A DNA stretch of 64,000 bases from Candidatus Neomicrothrix sp. UBA2983 (GCA_002346745.1 DEAL01000036.1:13782-77781); one strand, 5' to 3'. Positions 15,408 through 25,987 are shown, counted from the stretch's first letter. The notes: generated by a model not told the origin, from the letters alone. Program-made: numbers and translations.

Positions 15408-16253
15408 TCAGTCGGCGTGCGCCAGGTCGGCGCGGCGGACGTGCTCGGTGATGGCGGCGACCAGGTGCGGCCAGGAGCCCGGCGGCAGGTCGTGGCCCCA
15501 GCCGTCGACGACGACGAGGTCGGCGCCGGGGATCAGGTCGGCGGTGTGTTCGCCGCCGCTGACGTCGATGAGCGTGTCGGCGCTGCCGTGCAGGACGCGG
15601 GTGGGGACCGTGATGGTGGCGACGTCGGCGTCGCGGTTGCCGTCCGCCACGGCGGCCCCCATCTGGCGTTCGAAGGCACCGCGGGACTGCGGCGACCGTG
15701 CGGTGTAGGCGGCGTACAGCGAGCGGACGTGGGCCTCGTCGTACCAGTCGGGGCTGCACCAGAGCCGGTTGTCGGCGACCTCCTTCTCGGTGCGGGCGGC
15801 GGGGTCGTCGGGCGGCTCGACGAGCATCGCCTCGAGCACATCGCCGCCGGGCCGGCCGAAGTCGCTGTTGCCGGTGTTGGAGGCCATCGACACCATGCTG
15901 CGGCAGCGGCCGGGGTGCTCGGCGGCAACGGTCTGGGCGACCATCCCGCCGAGGGACATGCCGACCACGTGGGCGTCGGCGACGCCGAGGTGGTCGAGCA
16001 GGGCGACCACGTCGGCTGCCATGTCCGACAGCGTGTACTGCGACCCCTCCGGCAGGCAGGTCGACAGGCCGCTGTCGCGGTTGTCGAACCGGACGACCTG
16101 GAACCCCTCCGCGACCAGCAGGTCGCAGAACGCCTCGGGCCAGGCCAGCAACTGGCTGCCGAGCCCGTGGACCAGCATGATCGTGGGGTCGGCCGGGTCG
16201 CCGTGCACCTCGTGGCAGCAGTCGATCCCGGTGGCGAGCGTGGCAGTCGGCAC
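15408..16253 (-). CDS. Alpha/beta-hydrolase
   Basis: This 281-residue alpha/beta-fold hydrolase has an oxyanion motif (LVHGLGSQLLAW), the nucleophile elbow GMSLGG near residue 99, an acidic residue in HGSADTLIDV and a catalytic His in GWGHDLPPG. The fold resembles esterases and 3-oxoadipate enol-lactonase-type enzymes, but the substrate is unknown. I prefer GTG at 16253, which has a GATGAT -10-like hexamer 6 nt upstream, over a TTG further upstream. It is the first gene before the racemase and PIG-L genes. Confidence 0.85.
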   Translation of the reverse strand: MPTATLATGIDCCHEVHGDPADPTIMLVHGLGSQLLAWPEAFCDLLVAEGFQVVRFDNRDSGLSTCLPEGSQYTLSDMAADVVALLDHLGVADAHVVGMSLGGMVAQTVAAEHPGRCRSMVSMASNTGNSDFGRPGGDVLEAMLVEPPDDPAARTEKEVADNRLWCSPDWYDEAHVRSLYAAYTARSPQSRGAFERQMGAAVADGNRDADVATITVPTRVLHGSADTLIDVSGGEHTADLIPGADLVVVDGWGHDLPPGSWPHLVAAITEHVRRADLAHAD

Positions 16254-16259
16254 GCCGCC

Positions 16260-16265
16260 ATCATC
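16260..16265 (-). promoter_or_regulatory. -10-like element of alpha/beta-hydrolase gene
   Basis: GATGAT on the minus strand ends 6 nt before the GTG start at 16253, consistent with a leaderless transcript. An inverted repeat CCCGGC/GCCGGG at 16279-16296 lies between this site and the divergent gene. Confidence 0.35.
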
Positions 16266-16314
16266 CGATGCGGAGCAGCCCGGCGGCAATGCCGGGGGGA
16301 AATGCGCCCGGGAC

Positions 16315-16320
16315 TACCGT
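16315..16320 (+). promoter_or_regulatory. -10 element of leaderless GNAT gene
   Basis: TACCGT ends 6 nt before the GTG at 16327. It supports this GTG as the true start. Confidence 0.5.
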
Positions 16321-16326
16321 CACGGC

Positions 16327-16761
16327 GTGTCCGACCTGCACGACCGCCGCTTCGCCGACCTCGACGTCGGCCTGTTCCACGACCTGCTGCGGCTACGGGT
16401 GGACGTGTTCGTCGTGGAGCAGGCGTGCGCGTACCCGGAGTTGGACGGCCGCGACGTCGAGCCTGGCACCCGCCACGTCTGGATCGGGGGCAGCAACGGG
16501 GACCCGGTCGCCTACCTGCGCGTGCTGGCCGAGGCGGACGGTTCACACCGGATCGGCCGGGTGGCGACGCGGACCGACCGGCGCGGCGGGGGCCTGGCGG
16601 GCCGGCTGGTCGACCATGTGGTGGCCAGCACGCCGGGACGGCTTGTGCTCGACGCCCAGTCGCAACTCGAGGACTGGTACCTCGCCAAGGGCTTCGTCCG
16701 CACCGGCGACGAGTTCACCGAGGACGGCATCCCACACGTCCCCATGGCGTGGGGCGATTGA
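16327..16761 (+). CDS. ElaA-like GNAT acetyltransferase
   Basis: This 144-residue protein resembles E. coli ElaA: LFHDLLRLRVDVFVVEQ near the N-terminus and CAYPELDGRD shortly after are the family hallmarks. A GNAT acetyl-CoA loop (RTDRRGGGLAGRLV) follows near residue 85 and the C-terminal YLAKGFVRTGDEF strand completes the fold. The physiological acceptor is not known. GTG at 16327 is the start. The gene is convergent with the metallopeptidase gene, with a 3-nt gap. Confidence 0.88.
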   Translation: MSDLHDRRFADLDVGLFHDLLRLRVDVFVVEQACAYPELDGRDVEPGTRHVWIGGSNGDPVAYLRVLAEADGSHRIGRVATRTDRRGGGLAGRLVDHVVASTPGRLVLDAQSQLEDWYLAKGFVRTGDEFTEDGIPHVPMAWGD

Positions 16762-16764
16762 GCG

Positions 16765-17115
16765 TCAGTCCCAGCCCAGTTCGGTGAGGCGGTCGTCGTC
16801 GATGCCGAAGTGGTGCGCGACCTCGTGGACGACGGTGACCAGCACCTCCTCGCGCAGGTGCTCCTCGTCGTCACAGAGCTCGCAGAGGGCCAGCCGGTAG
16901 AGGTGGATGCAGTCCGGCATCGTGAACCCGCCGGCGCCGTACTCGTCGCGCTCGGTGAGCGGCACCCCCTCGTAGAGGCCCAGCAGGTCGGGCGGGTCGC
17001 CACGATCGGCGACCAGCACCGCCACGTTGTCCATGAGGGCCGCCAGCTCGGGCGGCAGGGTGTCGAGGGCTTCGGCCACGAGCACCTCGAAGCGCCTCGG
17101 TGACAGCGGTTCCAC
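16765..17115 (-). CDS. Zincin-like metallopeptidase family protein
   Basis: This 116-residue protein has the gluzincin-type motif HEVAHHFGIDDDRLTELGW near the C-terminus, with HExxH and a downstream acidic ligand. It belongs to the short actinobacterial zincin family (type 2 metallopeptidase). ITIYR-type strands (CIHLYRLALCELC) precede the motif. No signal peptide, so it is cytoplasmic. Start is GTG at 17115 with TAGCAT 7 nt upstream. Biological substrate unknown. Confidence 0.88.
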   Translation of the reverse strand: MEPLSPRRFEVLVAEALDTLPPELAALMDNVAVLVADRGDPPDLLGLYEGVPLTERDEYGAGGFTMPDCIHLYRLALCELCDDEEHLREEVLVTVVHEVAHHFGIDDDRLTELGWD

Positions 17116-17122
17116 GGACCAG

Positions 17123-17128
17123 ATGCTA
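17123..17128 (-). promoter_or_regulatory. -10 element of leaderless metallopeptidase gene
   Basis: TAGCAT on the minus strand ends 7 nt before the GTG at 17115. Confidence 0.45.
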
Positions 17129-17267
17129 CGTCCGGCGCGCCGCCTGTTCCGGGGTGGGTCCGCCCTCGGGCTCAGGCGTCGCCGACTCGCGAACTGGTCG
17201 GCATCACCTTCCTGCCGCCGGGTGGGTCCGGCCCGTCGGGCCGGGGAACGCCGTCACCCCCCGTGGG

Positions 17268-17273
17268 TAGGGT
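17268..17273 (+). promoter_or_regulatory. -10 element of leaderless uvrD-type helicase gene
   Basis: TAGGGT ends 7 nt before the ATG at 17281. It overlaps the alternative upstream ATG at 17263, which argues for 17281 as the start. Confidence 0.5.
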
Positions 17274-17280
17274 GCGCCCC

Positions 17281-19578
17281 ATGTCCACCACCGGCCCGCT
17301 GTTCACCGAGGAACCTCGGGATGGCGCGTCCGAATCCGACGCCGACGGGCTGCTGGCCGGGCTCAACGACGAGCAGCGCCATGCCGTCACCGTCGACACC
17401 GTCCCGCTGGCCATCCGGGCCGGCGCCGGCTCGGGCAAGACCCGGGTACTGACGCGCCGCATCGCCTGGCGCTCCCAGGCCGGGCGCCACGACCCCCGAC
17501 GGGTGCTGGCCCTCACCTTCACCCGCAAGGCCGCCGGCCAGTTGCGGTCCCGCCTGCGGTCGCTGGGCCTGCGAGACCAGGTCGCCGCCGGCACCTTCCA
17601 CGCCGTCGCCTACGCCCAGCTGCGCACCTGGTGGCACGAGAACGACGTGCGCGAGCCCGAGTTGCTGGACCGCAAGTTCCGGGCGATCACGCCACTGCTC
17701 CCCCGCGACCGGCGCAGCACCGACGTACTCGACGTCGTCACCGAGATCGAGTGGGCCAAGGCCCGGCGCATCCCGCCCGAGGCGTACGCCGACCGGGCCG
17801 AGGGCTTCGGCCGCAACCCGCCCCTGCCGCCGTCCACGATCGCCCGCATCTACCGCGACTACGAGGACCTCAAGGCCGACCAACGCCTCGTCGACTTCGA
17901 CGACCTGCTCGAGCAGTGCGTCCGGGCGCTGCGCACCGACAAGGCGTTCGGCGACGCCCAGCGGTGGCGGTTCCGGCACCTCTACGTCGACGAGTTCCAG
18001 GACGTCAACCCGCTGCAGTTCGCCCTGCTGGCCGCCTGGCTGGACGGCAGCGACGACCTCTGCGTCGTCGGCGACCCCGACCAGGCCATCTACGGCTGGA
18101 ACGGCGCCGACGCCGACCACCTCGAACGCTTCACCGCCCACTTCCCGGGGGGCACCGTCGTCGAACTGCGTCAGAACTACCGCAGCACCCCCCAGGTGCT
18201 CCGGGTCGCCGCGGCGGCGCTGCGCGGCCGTGAGCCGATGCGGGCCAACCGGCCCGGTGGCCCGACGCCCACCGTCGCCGACCACCCCGACGACCGGGCC
18301 GAGGCGACAGCCATCTCTCGCCGAGTCCGCGAGTGCCGGGGAACCAGTGGCGCCTGGTCCCGCCAGGCCGTCCTGGTCCGCACCAACGCCCAGGCGGAGG
18401 TCGTGGTGCAGGGGCTCCGCGACGCCGACATTCCGGTCCGCACCCGCGCCGGCAGCGGCCTGCTCGACCGGGCCGACGTCAAGGCGGCCCTGAGGCCGCT
18501 GTCCCGCAGCGAGCGGCCGCTGTCCCAGCACCTCGGCGACCTGCGGCCCGACCCCGACCGCGATGCCGGAGACGAGGACGCCAACCCGCGCGACGCCGAC
18601 CGGACGGCCGCCTTCGACCGCCTCCGCGTACTGGCCGACGAGTTCCTCGCCCTCGAGCCGGCCGGCACCGCCTCGGGCTTCTCCGGCTGGCTGCACAGCC
18701 AGGCCCGGGCCGCCGACGACGACTCGGCCGACGCCGTCGAGGTCGCCACCTTCCACGCCGCCAAGGGCCTCGAGTGGGAGACGGTCCACGTGGCCGGCCT
18801 CGAGCAGGGGCTCGTCCCCATCGCCCACGCCCGCCAGCCCGACGCCCTCGCCGAGGAGCGGCGCCTGCTCTACGTGGCGCTCAGCCGCGCCGAGGAGGGG
18901 CTGCACCTCACCTGGGCCCAGCAGCGCAGCTTCAAGGACCGCACCTCGAACCGCCGGCCCTCCTTCTGGCTGGAGGACCTCGAGTTCGCGATCGCGAACC
19001 TCGACCAGCCCTTCGAGAAGGCCGAACAGGCCCGCCGGGCGGCCCTCGCCCGGGAGCAGGTCCGAACGACGAGGCTCCCCGACCACCCGGTCGTCGAGGA
19101 ACTCCGGGCGTGGCGACTGGACCAGGCCCGGGCCGCCGACGTCGAGGCCTACAAGGTGTTCCGCGACGTCACCCTCGCCTCGCTCCTCTCGGTCTGGCCG
19201 ACCACGGTCGAGGAACTGCGGCAGGTCACCGGCATCGGCCCGGTCAAGGCCGACCGGTTCGGCGACGACCTGCTGGCCATCCTCGCCGGCCACGAGCGAC
19301 CCGCCGACCTGGCACCACCCCCGGTCCGCCGACCGACGCCTCCACCCGTGGATCCCGGCGACGCCGACCCCGACCTGGTCGAGGCACTCCGGGCCTGGCG
19401 TCTCGATCGGGCCGGCGGCAAGCCCGCCTACACCGTGTTCGCCGACGCCACCCTCCACGAGCTGGCGGCCACCCGCCCGACCGACGACGACGGCCTGCTC
19501 GCCGTGTCGGGCATAGGCCCCGCCAAGTTGGAGCGCTTCGGCGCCGACCTGCTGGCGTTCCTCGCAGAGTGGGAGTGA
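17281..19578 (+). CDS. uvrD2: UvrD/Rep-family helicase with two HRDC domains
   Basis: This 765-residue SF1A DNA helicase has Walker A (RAGAGSGKTRVLT), Walker B (YVDEFQDVN), motif III (VGDPDQAIYGWNGA), motif IV (ELRQNYRST) and motif V (TFHAAKGLEWETV). The C-terminus carries two HRDC-type repeats, one starting VVEELRAWRLDQAR (about residue 610) and one starting LVEALRAWRLDRAG (about 698), each ending in a TGIGPVK/SGIGPAK turn. Mycobacterial UvrD2 has one HRDC domain and a tetracysteine motif. I see no such cysteine cluster here. It likely acts in DNA repair or replication restart. Confidence 0.9.
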   Translation: MSTTGPLFTEEPRDGASESDADGLLAGLNDEQRHAVTVDTVPLAIRAGAGSGKTRVLTRRIAWRSQAGRHDPRRVLALTFTRKAAGQLRSRLRSLGLRDQVAAGTFHAVAYAQLRTWWHENDVREPELLDRKFRAITPLLPRDRRSTDVLDVVTEIEWAKARRIPPEAYADRAEGFGRNPPLPPSTIARIYRDYEDLKADQRLVDFDDLLEQCVRALRTDKAFGDAQRWRFRHLYVDEFQDVNPLQFALLAAWLDGSDDLCVVGDPDQAIYGWNGADADHLERFTAHFPGGTVVELRQNYRSTPQVLRVAAAALRGREPMRANRPGGPTPTVADHPDDRAEATAISRRVRECRGTSGAWSRQAVLVRTNAQAEVVVQGLRDADIPVRTRAGSGLLDRADVKAALRPLSRSERPLSQHLGDLRPDPDRDAGDEDANPRDADRTAAFDRLRVLADEFLALEPAGTASGFSGWLHSQARAADDDSADAVEVATFHAAKGLEWETVHVAGLEQGLVPIAHARQPDALAEERRLLYVALSRAEEGLHLTWAQQRSFKDRTSNRRPSFWLEDLEFAIANLDQPFEKAEQARRAALAREQVRTTRLPDHPVVEELRAWRLDQARAADVEAYKVFRDVTLASLLSVWPTTVEELRQVTGIGPVKADRFGDDLLAILAGHERPADLAPPPVRRPTPPPVDPGDADPDLVEALRAWRLDRAGGKPAYTVFADATLHELAATRPTDDDGLLAVSGIGPAKLERFGADLLAFLAEWE

Positions 19579-19581
19579 GCG

Positions 19582-19968
19582 CTACGCCCCGTCCAACTCG
19601 GCCTGGAGCCGCTTCGGGGCGGTGAGGCGCCACGCCTCCTCGGCCACGCCGGCCACCTCGTCCCAATCCAGGTCCACGTCGAGGCGCAGGCCCACCCAGC
19701 CCCTCGGCCCGACGTAGGGCGGCACAAAGAACCGCTCGGGTTCCTGGTCGACCAGTTCGTCCTGCAAGCCGGGTGCCGCCTTGAACCAGAGCGTGGGGCG
19801 GCCGTCGTCGGGGTGGGTGTGGAGGTTGGCGAAGGCGGAGCGCCCGACGATCCCGAAGGTGGGCATGCCGTGGTTGAGCCGCTCCTCCACCTGCGGCAGC
19901 GTCAGGCACACCCGCCGCAGTCCCTCGAGCAGGTCCCGGTCCCGGGGCAGCCGCGGGGCGTGCGTCAC
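19582..19968 (-). CDS. MmcQ/YjbR family DNA-binding-fold protein
   Basis: This 128-residue protein matches the MmcQ/YjbR (CyaY-like fold) pattern: LRRVCLTLPQVEERLNHGMP near residue 15, a strand with FANLHTHPDDGRPTLWFKA and the GPRGWVGLRLD segment near 85. Function is unsettled across the family. GTG at 19968 is chosen because the ExoIII gene ends 4 nt upstream on the same strand. The 3' end is convergent with uvrD2, with 3 nt between stops. Confidence 0.85.
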   Translation of the reverse strand: MTHAPRLPRDRDLLEGLRRVCLTLPQVEERLNHGMPTFGIVGRSAFANLHTHPDDGRPTLWFKAAPGLQDELVDQEPERFFVPPYVGPRGWVGLRLDVDLDWDEVAGVAEEAWRLTAPKRLQAELDGA

Positions 19969-19972
19969 GGTG

Positions 19973-20755
19973 CTACCCCAGGGCGAAGTCGGCGACGACG
20001 GGGGCGTGGTCGCTGGGCTTCTCGCCCTTCCGCTCGTTGCGGTCCACGACCACGAAGTCGAGGGCGGCGGCGGCCGGCGGCGAGGCCAGCACCAGGTCGA
20101 TGCGCATGCCGCGGCCCTTCGGGAAGGCCAGGTCGCGGTAGTCCCACCACGAGAACAGGCCGCTGGCGTCGTGGCGCTCCCGGAACACGTCGACCAGCCC
20201 GAGGTCGACCAGCCGCTGGACGGCGGCCCGTTCCTCGGGGGTGACGTGGGTGGCGCCGGCGAATGCCGACGGGTCCCACACGTCGCGGTCGTCGGGCGCC
20301 ACGTTGAAGTCCCCCACCACCACCACCGGGTCGGCGGCCAGGTCGGCGTTGGCGACCAGGTCGTCGTGGAGGCGACCCAGCCAGTCCAGCTTGTAGTGCC
20401 AGTGGTCGTGGCCGACCTCCCGGCCGTTGGGCACGTAGCAGGACGCCACCCGAACCCCGCCGCAGGTGGCCCACAGGATCCGGGCGTCGGGGTCGGGCTC
20501 GTCGCGCCCGTCGGCGAAGCCCGGTCGCACGTCGTCGAGCCCGACCCGGGAGATGACCGCCACGCCGTTCCACCGGCCCTCTCCGTGGTGTGCCGACTCG
20601 TAGCCGAGCGCGGCGAACGCCCCGTGGGGGAACGCCTCGTCGGCCATCTTGGTCTCCTGGAAGCAGAGCACGTCCGGCTGGGCGGCGGTGATCCACGCCT
20701 CGACGCGGGCCAGCCGGGCCTTGAGCGAGTTGACGTTCCAGGTGACGATCCGCAT
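19973..20755 (-). CDS. xth: Exodeoxyribonuclease III family AP endonuclease
   Basis: This 260-residue endonuclease/exonuclease/phosphatase-fold enzyme acts in base excision repair. It starts with MRIVTWNVNSLKARL, has the metal-ligand motif LCFQETKM near residue 30, VVGDFNVAPDDRDVWDP near 150 and the catalytic SDHAPVVADF at the end. Length fits ExoIII. ATG at 20755 is preceded by TACGGT 8 nt upstream. The open frame further upstream has no homology. Confidence 0.94.
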   Translation of the reverse strand: MRIVTWNVNSLKARLARVEAWITAAQPDVLCFQETKMADEAFPHGAFAALGYESAHHGEGRWNGVAVISRVGLDDVRPGFADGRDEPDPDARILWATCGGVRVASCYVPNGREVGHDHWHYKLDWLGRLHDDLVANADLAADPVVVVGDFNVAPDDRDVWDPSAFAGATHVTPEERAAVQRLVDLGLVDVFRERHDASGLFSWWDYRDLAFPKGRGMRIDLVLASPPAAAALDFVVVDRNERKGEKPSDHAPVVADFALG

Positions 20756-20763
20756 CGCCGGCG

Positions 20764-20769
20764 ACCGTA
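20764..20769 (-). promoter_or_regulatory. -10 element of leaderless xth
   Basis: TACGGT on the minus strand ends 8 nt before the ATG at 20755. It lies in the 19-bp gap after the HAD gene. Confidence 0.4.
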
Positions 20770-20774
20770 GCGGC

Positions 20775-21398
20775 TCAGCCCAGCGGGAAGCCGACGACCG
20801 CCTCGAGCTCGGCGATGGCGGCATCCGGGTCGACCACCTTGACGGTCGTCATGCCCATGGCCCGGGCGGGCTTGAGGTTGATGCCGAGGTCGTCGAGGAA
20901 CACGCAGGCCGCCGGTTCCACGCCCAGTCCCTCGCAGGCGATCTCGTAGAAGCGCAGCTCGGGCTTGCGACAGCCGACGACGCTGGACTCCACGACCACG
21001 TCGAAGAGGTCGACGACCCCCGACGCGGCCCCGGCCTCCGCCGACTCGGCCATCGGCGCCACGTTGTTGGTGAGCAGCGCCGTGCGCAGCCGTTCCGAGC
21101 ACCGGCGCAGGGCCTCGACCATGGCGGGACGCAGCTCGCCCCGCAGCCCGGCCAGCACCCGACGGGCGTCGACCACCAGGCCCAGGGCCGCCGCCTCGGC
21201 CTCGAACAGTTCGCAGAACCCGGCCTCGTCGACCTCGCGGCGCTCCATGCGGGCCCACGCGTTGTCGTCCGGATTCGTCGAATTGAGCCGCCGGATGGTG
21301 TCGGGCGACAGCCCGGCCTCGGCCTCGTAGGCGGCGAACGCCTCGAACGGACTGGAGGTCAACACCCCGCCGAAGTCGAACAGCACCGCCCCGATCAT
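20775..21398 (-). CDS. HAD-superfamily hydrolase (type IA)
   Basis: This 207-residue protein has HAD motif I as DFGGVLT (residues 8-14, with the second Asp replaced by Gly as in the epoxide-hydrolase N-domain-like subgroup), motif II in LLTNN, motif III Lys in GCRKPELRFYE and motif IV in VFLDDLGINLKPA. The lost second Asp suggests weak or altered phosphatase activity. Substrate unknown. It is divergent from ettA across a 100-bp gap. Confidence 0.87.
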   Translation of the reverse strand: MIGAVLFDFGGVLTSSPFEAFAAYEAEAGLSPDTIRRLNSTNPDDNAWARMERREVDEAGFCELFEAEAAALGLVVDARRVLAGLRGELRPAMVEALRRCSERLRTALLTNNVAPMAESAEAGAASGVVDLFDVVVESSVVGCRKPELRFYEIACEGLGVEPAACVFLDDLGINLKPARAMGMTTVKVVDPDAAIAELEAVVGFPLG

Positions 21399-21484
21399 CC
21401 GCCCGACGCCCCGTCTCGCACCGCCCCGATCACGGCCGGAAACCTAGGTGCCGACCGCCACGGAGGCCCACGCGGCACCACCGG

Positions 21485-21490
21485 TAGCCT
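21485..21490 (+). promoter_or_regulatory. -10 element of leaderless ettA
   Basis: TAGCCT ends 8 nt before the ATG at 21499. It lies in the divergent gap with the HAD gene. Confidence 0.45.
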
Positions 21491-21498
21491 CGGCGGCG

Positions 21499-23199
<1,701 letters not shown>

Positions 23200-23202
23200 C
23201 GC

Positions 23203-23811
23203 TCAGCCCAGCAGGTCGAGCACCCTGGTGGCGGCGGCGACGGCGGGGCCGTGGTCGGGAGTGAGCACCAGGTCGGGTGACTCGGGCGGCTCGTACGGGT
23301 CGTCCACGCCGGTCATGCCGGTCAGTTCGCCGGCCCGTGCCCTCGCGTAGAGCCCCTTCGGGTCGCGTGCCTCACAGAGCTCGAGCGGCGCGTCGACGAA
23401 GACCTCGAGGAACGGCACGCCGGCGGCCTCGTGGAGCGCCCGGGCCCGGTCGCGGGCGGCGCGGTAGGGGCTGATGAGCGGCACCAGCGCCACCATGCCG
23501 GCGTCGGCGAACAGCCGCGCCACCTCGGCCACGCGCCGGACGTTCTCGTCGCGGTCCTCGGCCGAGAAACCCAGGTCGCCGTTGAGGCCGTGGCGCAGAT
23601 TGTCGCCGTCGAGCAGGTAGGCGGGCCGGCCGTCGGCGACCAGCAGCCGCTCGCAGGCGACGGCCACCGTCGACTTGCCCGACCCGGAGAGGCCGGTGAA
23701 CCACACCGTGGCCCCGCGGAACCCCAGCGACCCGGCACGCTCGTCGCGGTCCAGCGACCCGGGGTGCCAGACGACGTCCGGACTGCGTGCGGCGCCGGCC
23801 CCCTCGACCAT
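23203..23811 (-). CDS. cysC: Adenylyl-sulfate kinase
   Basis: This 202-residue APS kinase makes PAPS from APS and ATP. It has the P-loop GLSGSGKSTVAVA near residue 45, the DGDNLRHGLNGDLGFS motif near 75 and the LISPYRAARDRAR stretch. It is the last gene of cysD-cysN-cysC, 8 nt after cysN. In many actinobacteria this domain is fused to CysN. Here it is a separate polypeptide with its own ATG. Confidence 0.95.
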   Translation of the reverse strand: MVEGAGAARSPDVVWHPGSLDRDERAGSLGFRGATVWFTGLSGSGKSTVAVACERLLVADGRPAYLLDGDNLRHGLNGDLGFSAEDRDENVRRVAEVARLFADAGMVALVPLISPYRAARDRARALHEAAGVPFLEVFVDAPLELCEARDPKGLYARARAGELTGMTGVDDPYEPPESPDLVLTPDHGPAVAAATRVLDLLG

Positions 23812-23819
23812 GGGCCCGG

Positions 23820-25076
23820 TCAGGACCCGGCGCCGATGATCATGCCGGCGGCGACCGTGGCGTTCGTGGTCTCGTCGACCAGCACGAAGCTGCCGGTGGC
23901 CCGGTTGCGCCGGTACTCGTCGAAGAACAGCGGCTGGGTGCACCGCAGCGTGACCCGGCCGATCTCGTTGAGGGCCAGGACCTCGGCCGACTCGTCCCGG
24001 TGCAACGAGTTGATGTCGAGTCGGTACTGGAGGTCGGTCGCCATGGCGCGGGCCGTCCGGGTGGTGTGCTTGATCGCCAGTTTGGTGCGTGGTGCCAGCC
24101 GCGACGCCTCCGACATCCAGCACACCATGGCCTGCAGGTCCTGGCCTGCGTTGGGCTGGTTGCCGGGCCGGCAGATCATGTCGCCCCGCGACACGTCGAT
24201 GTCGTCGTCCAGCCGGATCGTCACGGCCATCGGCGAGAACGCCTCGTCGACGGGGCCCTCGAAGGTGTCGACTGACGCCACCGTCGACGTGAAGCCGCTC
24301 GGCAGCACCATCACCTCGTCGCCGGGCTTGAACACGCCGCCGACGATCGTCCCGGCGTAGCCGCGGTAGTCGTGGTGGGCGTCGGACTGCGGCCTGATCA
24401 CGTACTGCACCGGGAAGCGGGCGTCGACGTGGTTGCGGTCGCTGGCGATGTGCACCTCCTCGAGGTGGTGCAGCAGCGATGAGCCCTCGTACCACGACAT
24501 GTTGGGCGAGCGCTCGACGATGTTGTCACCGTGCAGGGCCGACACCGGGATGAACGTGAGGTCGGCGATGTCGAGCTTCATGGCGAATTCGCGGAACTCG
24601 GCCTTGACCGCCTCGAAGGCGGCCTCGTCGTAGTCGACCAGGTCCATCTTGTTGACGCACACCACGAGGTGCGGGATGCGCAGCAGCGACGCCAGGAAGG
24701 CGTGGCGGCGGGACTGCTCGACGATGCCGTTGCGGGCGTCGACCAGCACCAGCGCCAGGTCGGCGGTCGAGGCGCCCGTGACCATGTTGCGCGTGTACTG
24801 GATGTGCCCGGGGGTGTCGGCGATGATGAACTTCCGCTTGGGTGTGGCGAAGTAGCGGTGCGCCACGTCGATGGTGATGCCCTGCTCCCGCTCGGCCCGC
24901 AGACCGTCGGTGAGCAGCGCCAGGTTCGTGTACTCGTTGCCCATCTGCTCGGACGTGCGCTCGATGGCCTCGAGCTGGTCCTGGAAGATCTGCTTGGTGT
25001 CGTAGAGCAGGCGGCCGATGAGGGTGGACTTGCCGTCGTCGACGCTACCGGCGGTGGCGAACCGGAGGAGTTCCAT
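23820..25076 (-). CDS. cysN: Sulfate adenylyltransferase large subunit (GTPase)
   Basis: This 418-residue EF-Tu-like GTPase couples GTP hydrolysis to APS synthesis with CysD. G1 is AGSVDDGKSTLIGRLL (residues 9-24), G2 REQGITIDVAHRYF, G3 DTPGHIQYTRNM and G4 NKMDLVDYD, followed by two beta-barrel domains. It overlaps the cysD stop by 1 nt (TGATG), so translation is coupled. It stops before any APS kinase domain. Confidence 0.95.
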   Translation of the reverse strand: MELLRFATAGSVDDGKSTLIGRLLYDTKQIFQDQLEAIERTSEQMGNEYTNLALLTDGLRAEREQGITIDVAHRYFATPKRKFIIADTPGHIQYTRNMVTGASTADLALVLVDARNGIVEQSRRHAFLASLLRIPHLVVCVNKMDLVDYDEAAFEAVKAEFREFAMKLDIADLTFIPVSALHGDNIVERSPNMSWYEGSSLLHHLEEVHIASDRNHVDARFPVQYVIRPQSDAHHDYRGYAGTIVGGVFKPGDEVMVLPSGFTSTVASVDTFEGPVDEAFSPMAVTIRLDDDIDVSRGDMICRPGNQPNAGQDLQAMVCWMSEASRLAPRTKLAIKHTTRTARAMATDLQYRLDINSLHRDESAEVLALNEIGRVTLRCTQPLFFDEYRRNRATGSFVLVDETTNATVAAGMIIGAGS

Positions 25077-25987
25077 CAGAAGTACCCCTCCCTCTTCCTG
25101 TCCTCCATGGCGGCCTCGGACACGCGGTCGTCGGCCCGGGTGGCGCCCCGCTCGGTGATCCGGGTGGCGCCCACCTCCTCGATGACCTGCTCGATGGTCG
25201 CGGCGTTCGAGTCGACGGCGCCGGTGCAGGACATGTCGCCCACGGTGCGGTAGCGCACGGTGCGGTTCACGACCTCCTCGCCCTCCATGCGGGTGACGTA
25301 CTCGGAGTCGGCCAGCCACATGCCGTCCCGCTCGAACACCGGGCGCTGGTGGGCGAAGTAGATGGACGGGATCTCGATGCCCTCCCGGCGGATGTACTCC
25401 CAGATGTCGAGCTCGGTCCAGTTCGAGATCGGGAACACCCGGATGTGCTCACCCTGGCGGATGCAGCCGTTGTAGAGGTTCCAGAGTTCGGGCCGCTGGT
25501 TCTTGGGGTCCCACTGGCCGAACTCGTCGCGGAACGAGTACACCCGTTCCTTGGCCCGGGCCTTCTCTTCGTCGCGGCGGGCGCCGCCGAATAGGGCGTC
25601 GAAGCGGTGCTCCCCGATGGCGTCGAGCAGGGTGGTGGTCTGGAGGCGGTTGCGGCTGGCCCGCGGGCCGGTCTCCTCGGTGACCCGGCCCTCGTCGATC
25701 GACTGCTGCACGGACGCCACGACGAGGCGGGCGCCAAGCTCGGCGAGGCGCCGGTCGCGGAAGTCGAGCACCTCGGGAAAGTTGTGCCCGGTGTCGACGT
25801 GCATCACCGGGAACGGCAGGCGGGCCGGCGAGAACGCCTTCTCGGCGAGGCGCAGCATCACGATCGAGTCCTTACCGCCCGAGAACAGCAGGCAGGGGCG
25901 CTCGAACTCGGCCGCCACCTCCCGGAAGATGTGGATCGACTCTGCCTCGAGCTGGTCGAGGTCGGTAAGTTCGTAGGTCGTGGTCAC
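25076..25987 (-). CDS. cysD: Sulfate adenylyltransferase small subunit
   Basis: This 303-residue ATP pyrophosphatase-type subunit makes APS from sulfate and ATP. It has the PP-loop LLFSGGKDSIVMLRLAEKAF near residue 33, GGARRDEEKARAKER near 135 and FPISNWTELDIWEYI near 188. It starts with GTG and is preceded by GGGAG. It heads the cysDNC operon, and cysQ lies divergently upstream. Confidence 0.96.
   Translation of the reverse strand: MTTTYELTDLDQLEAESIHIFREVAAEFERPCLLFSGGKDSIVMLRLAEKAFSPARLPFPVMHVDTGHNFPEVLDFRDRRLAELGARLVVASVQQSIDEGRVTEETGPRASRNRLQTTTLLDAIGEHRFDALFGGARRDEEKARAKERVYSFRDEFGQWDPKNQRPELWNLYNGCIRQGEHIRVFPISNWTELDIWEYIRREGIEIPSIYFAHQRPVFERDGMWLADSEYVTRMEGEEVVNRTVRYRTVGDMSCTGAVDSNAATIEQVIEEVGATRITERGATRADDRVSEAAMEDRKREGYF

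Noticed and set aside
17254..19458. Long minus-strand open frame opposite the UvrD-type helicase
   Set aside because: Composition is Val/Gly/Gln-rich with no motif, and the other strand has all helicase motifs in order.
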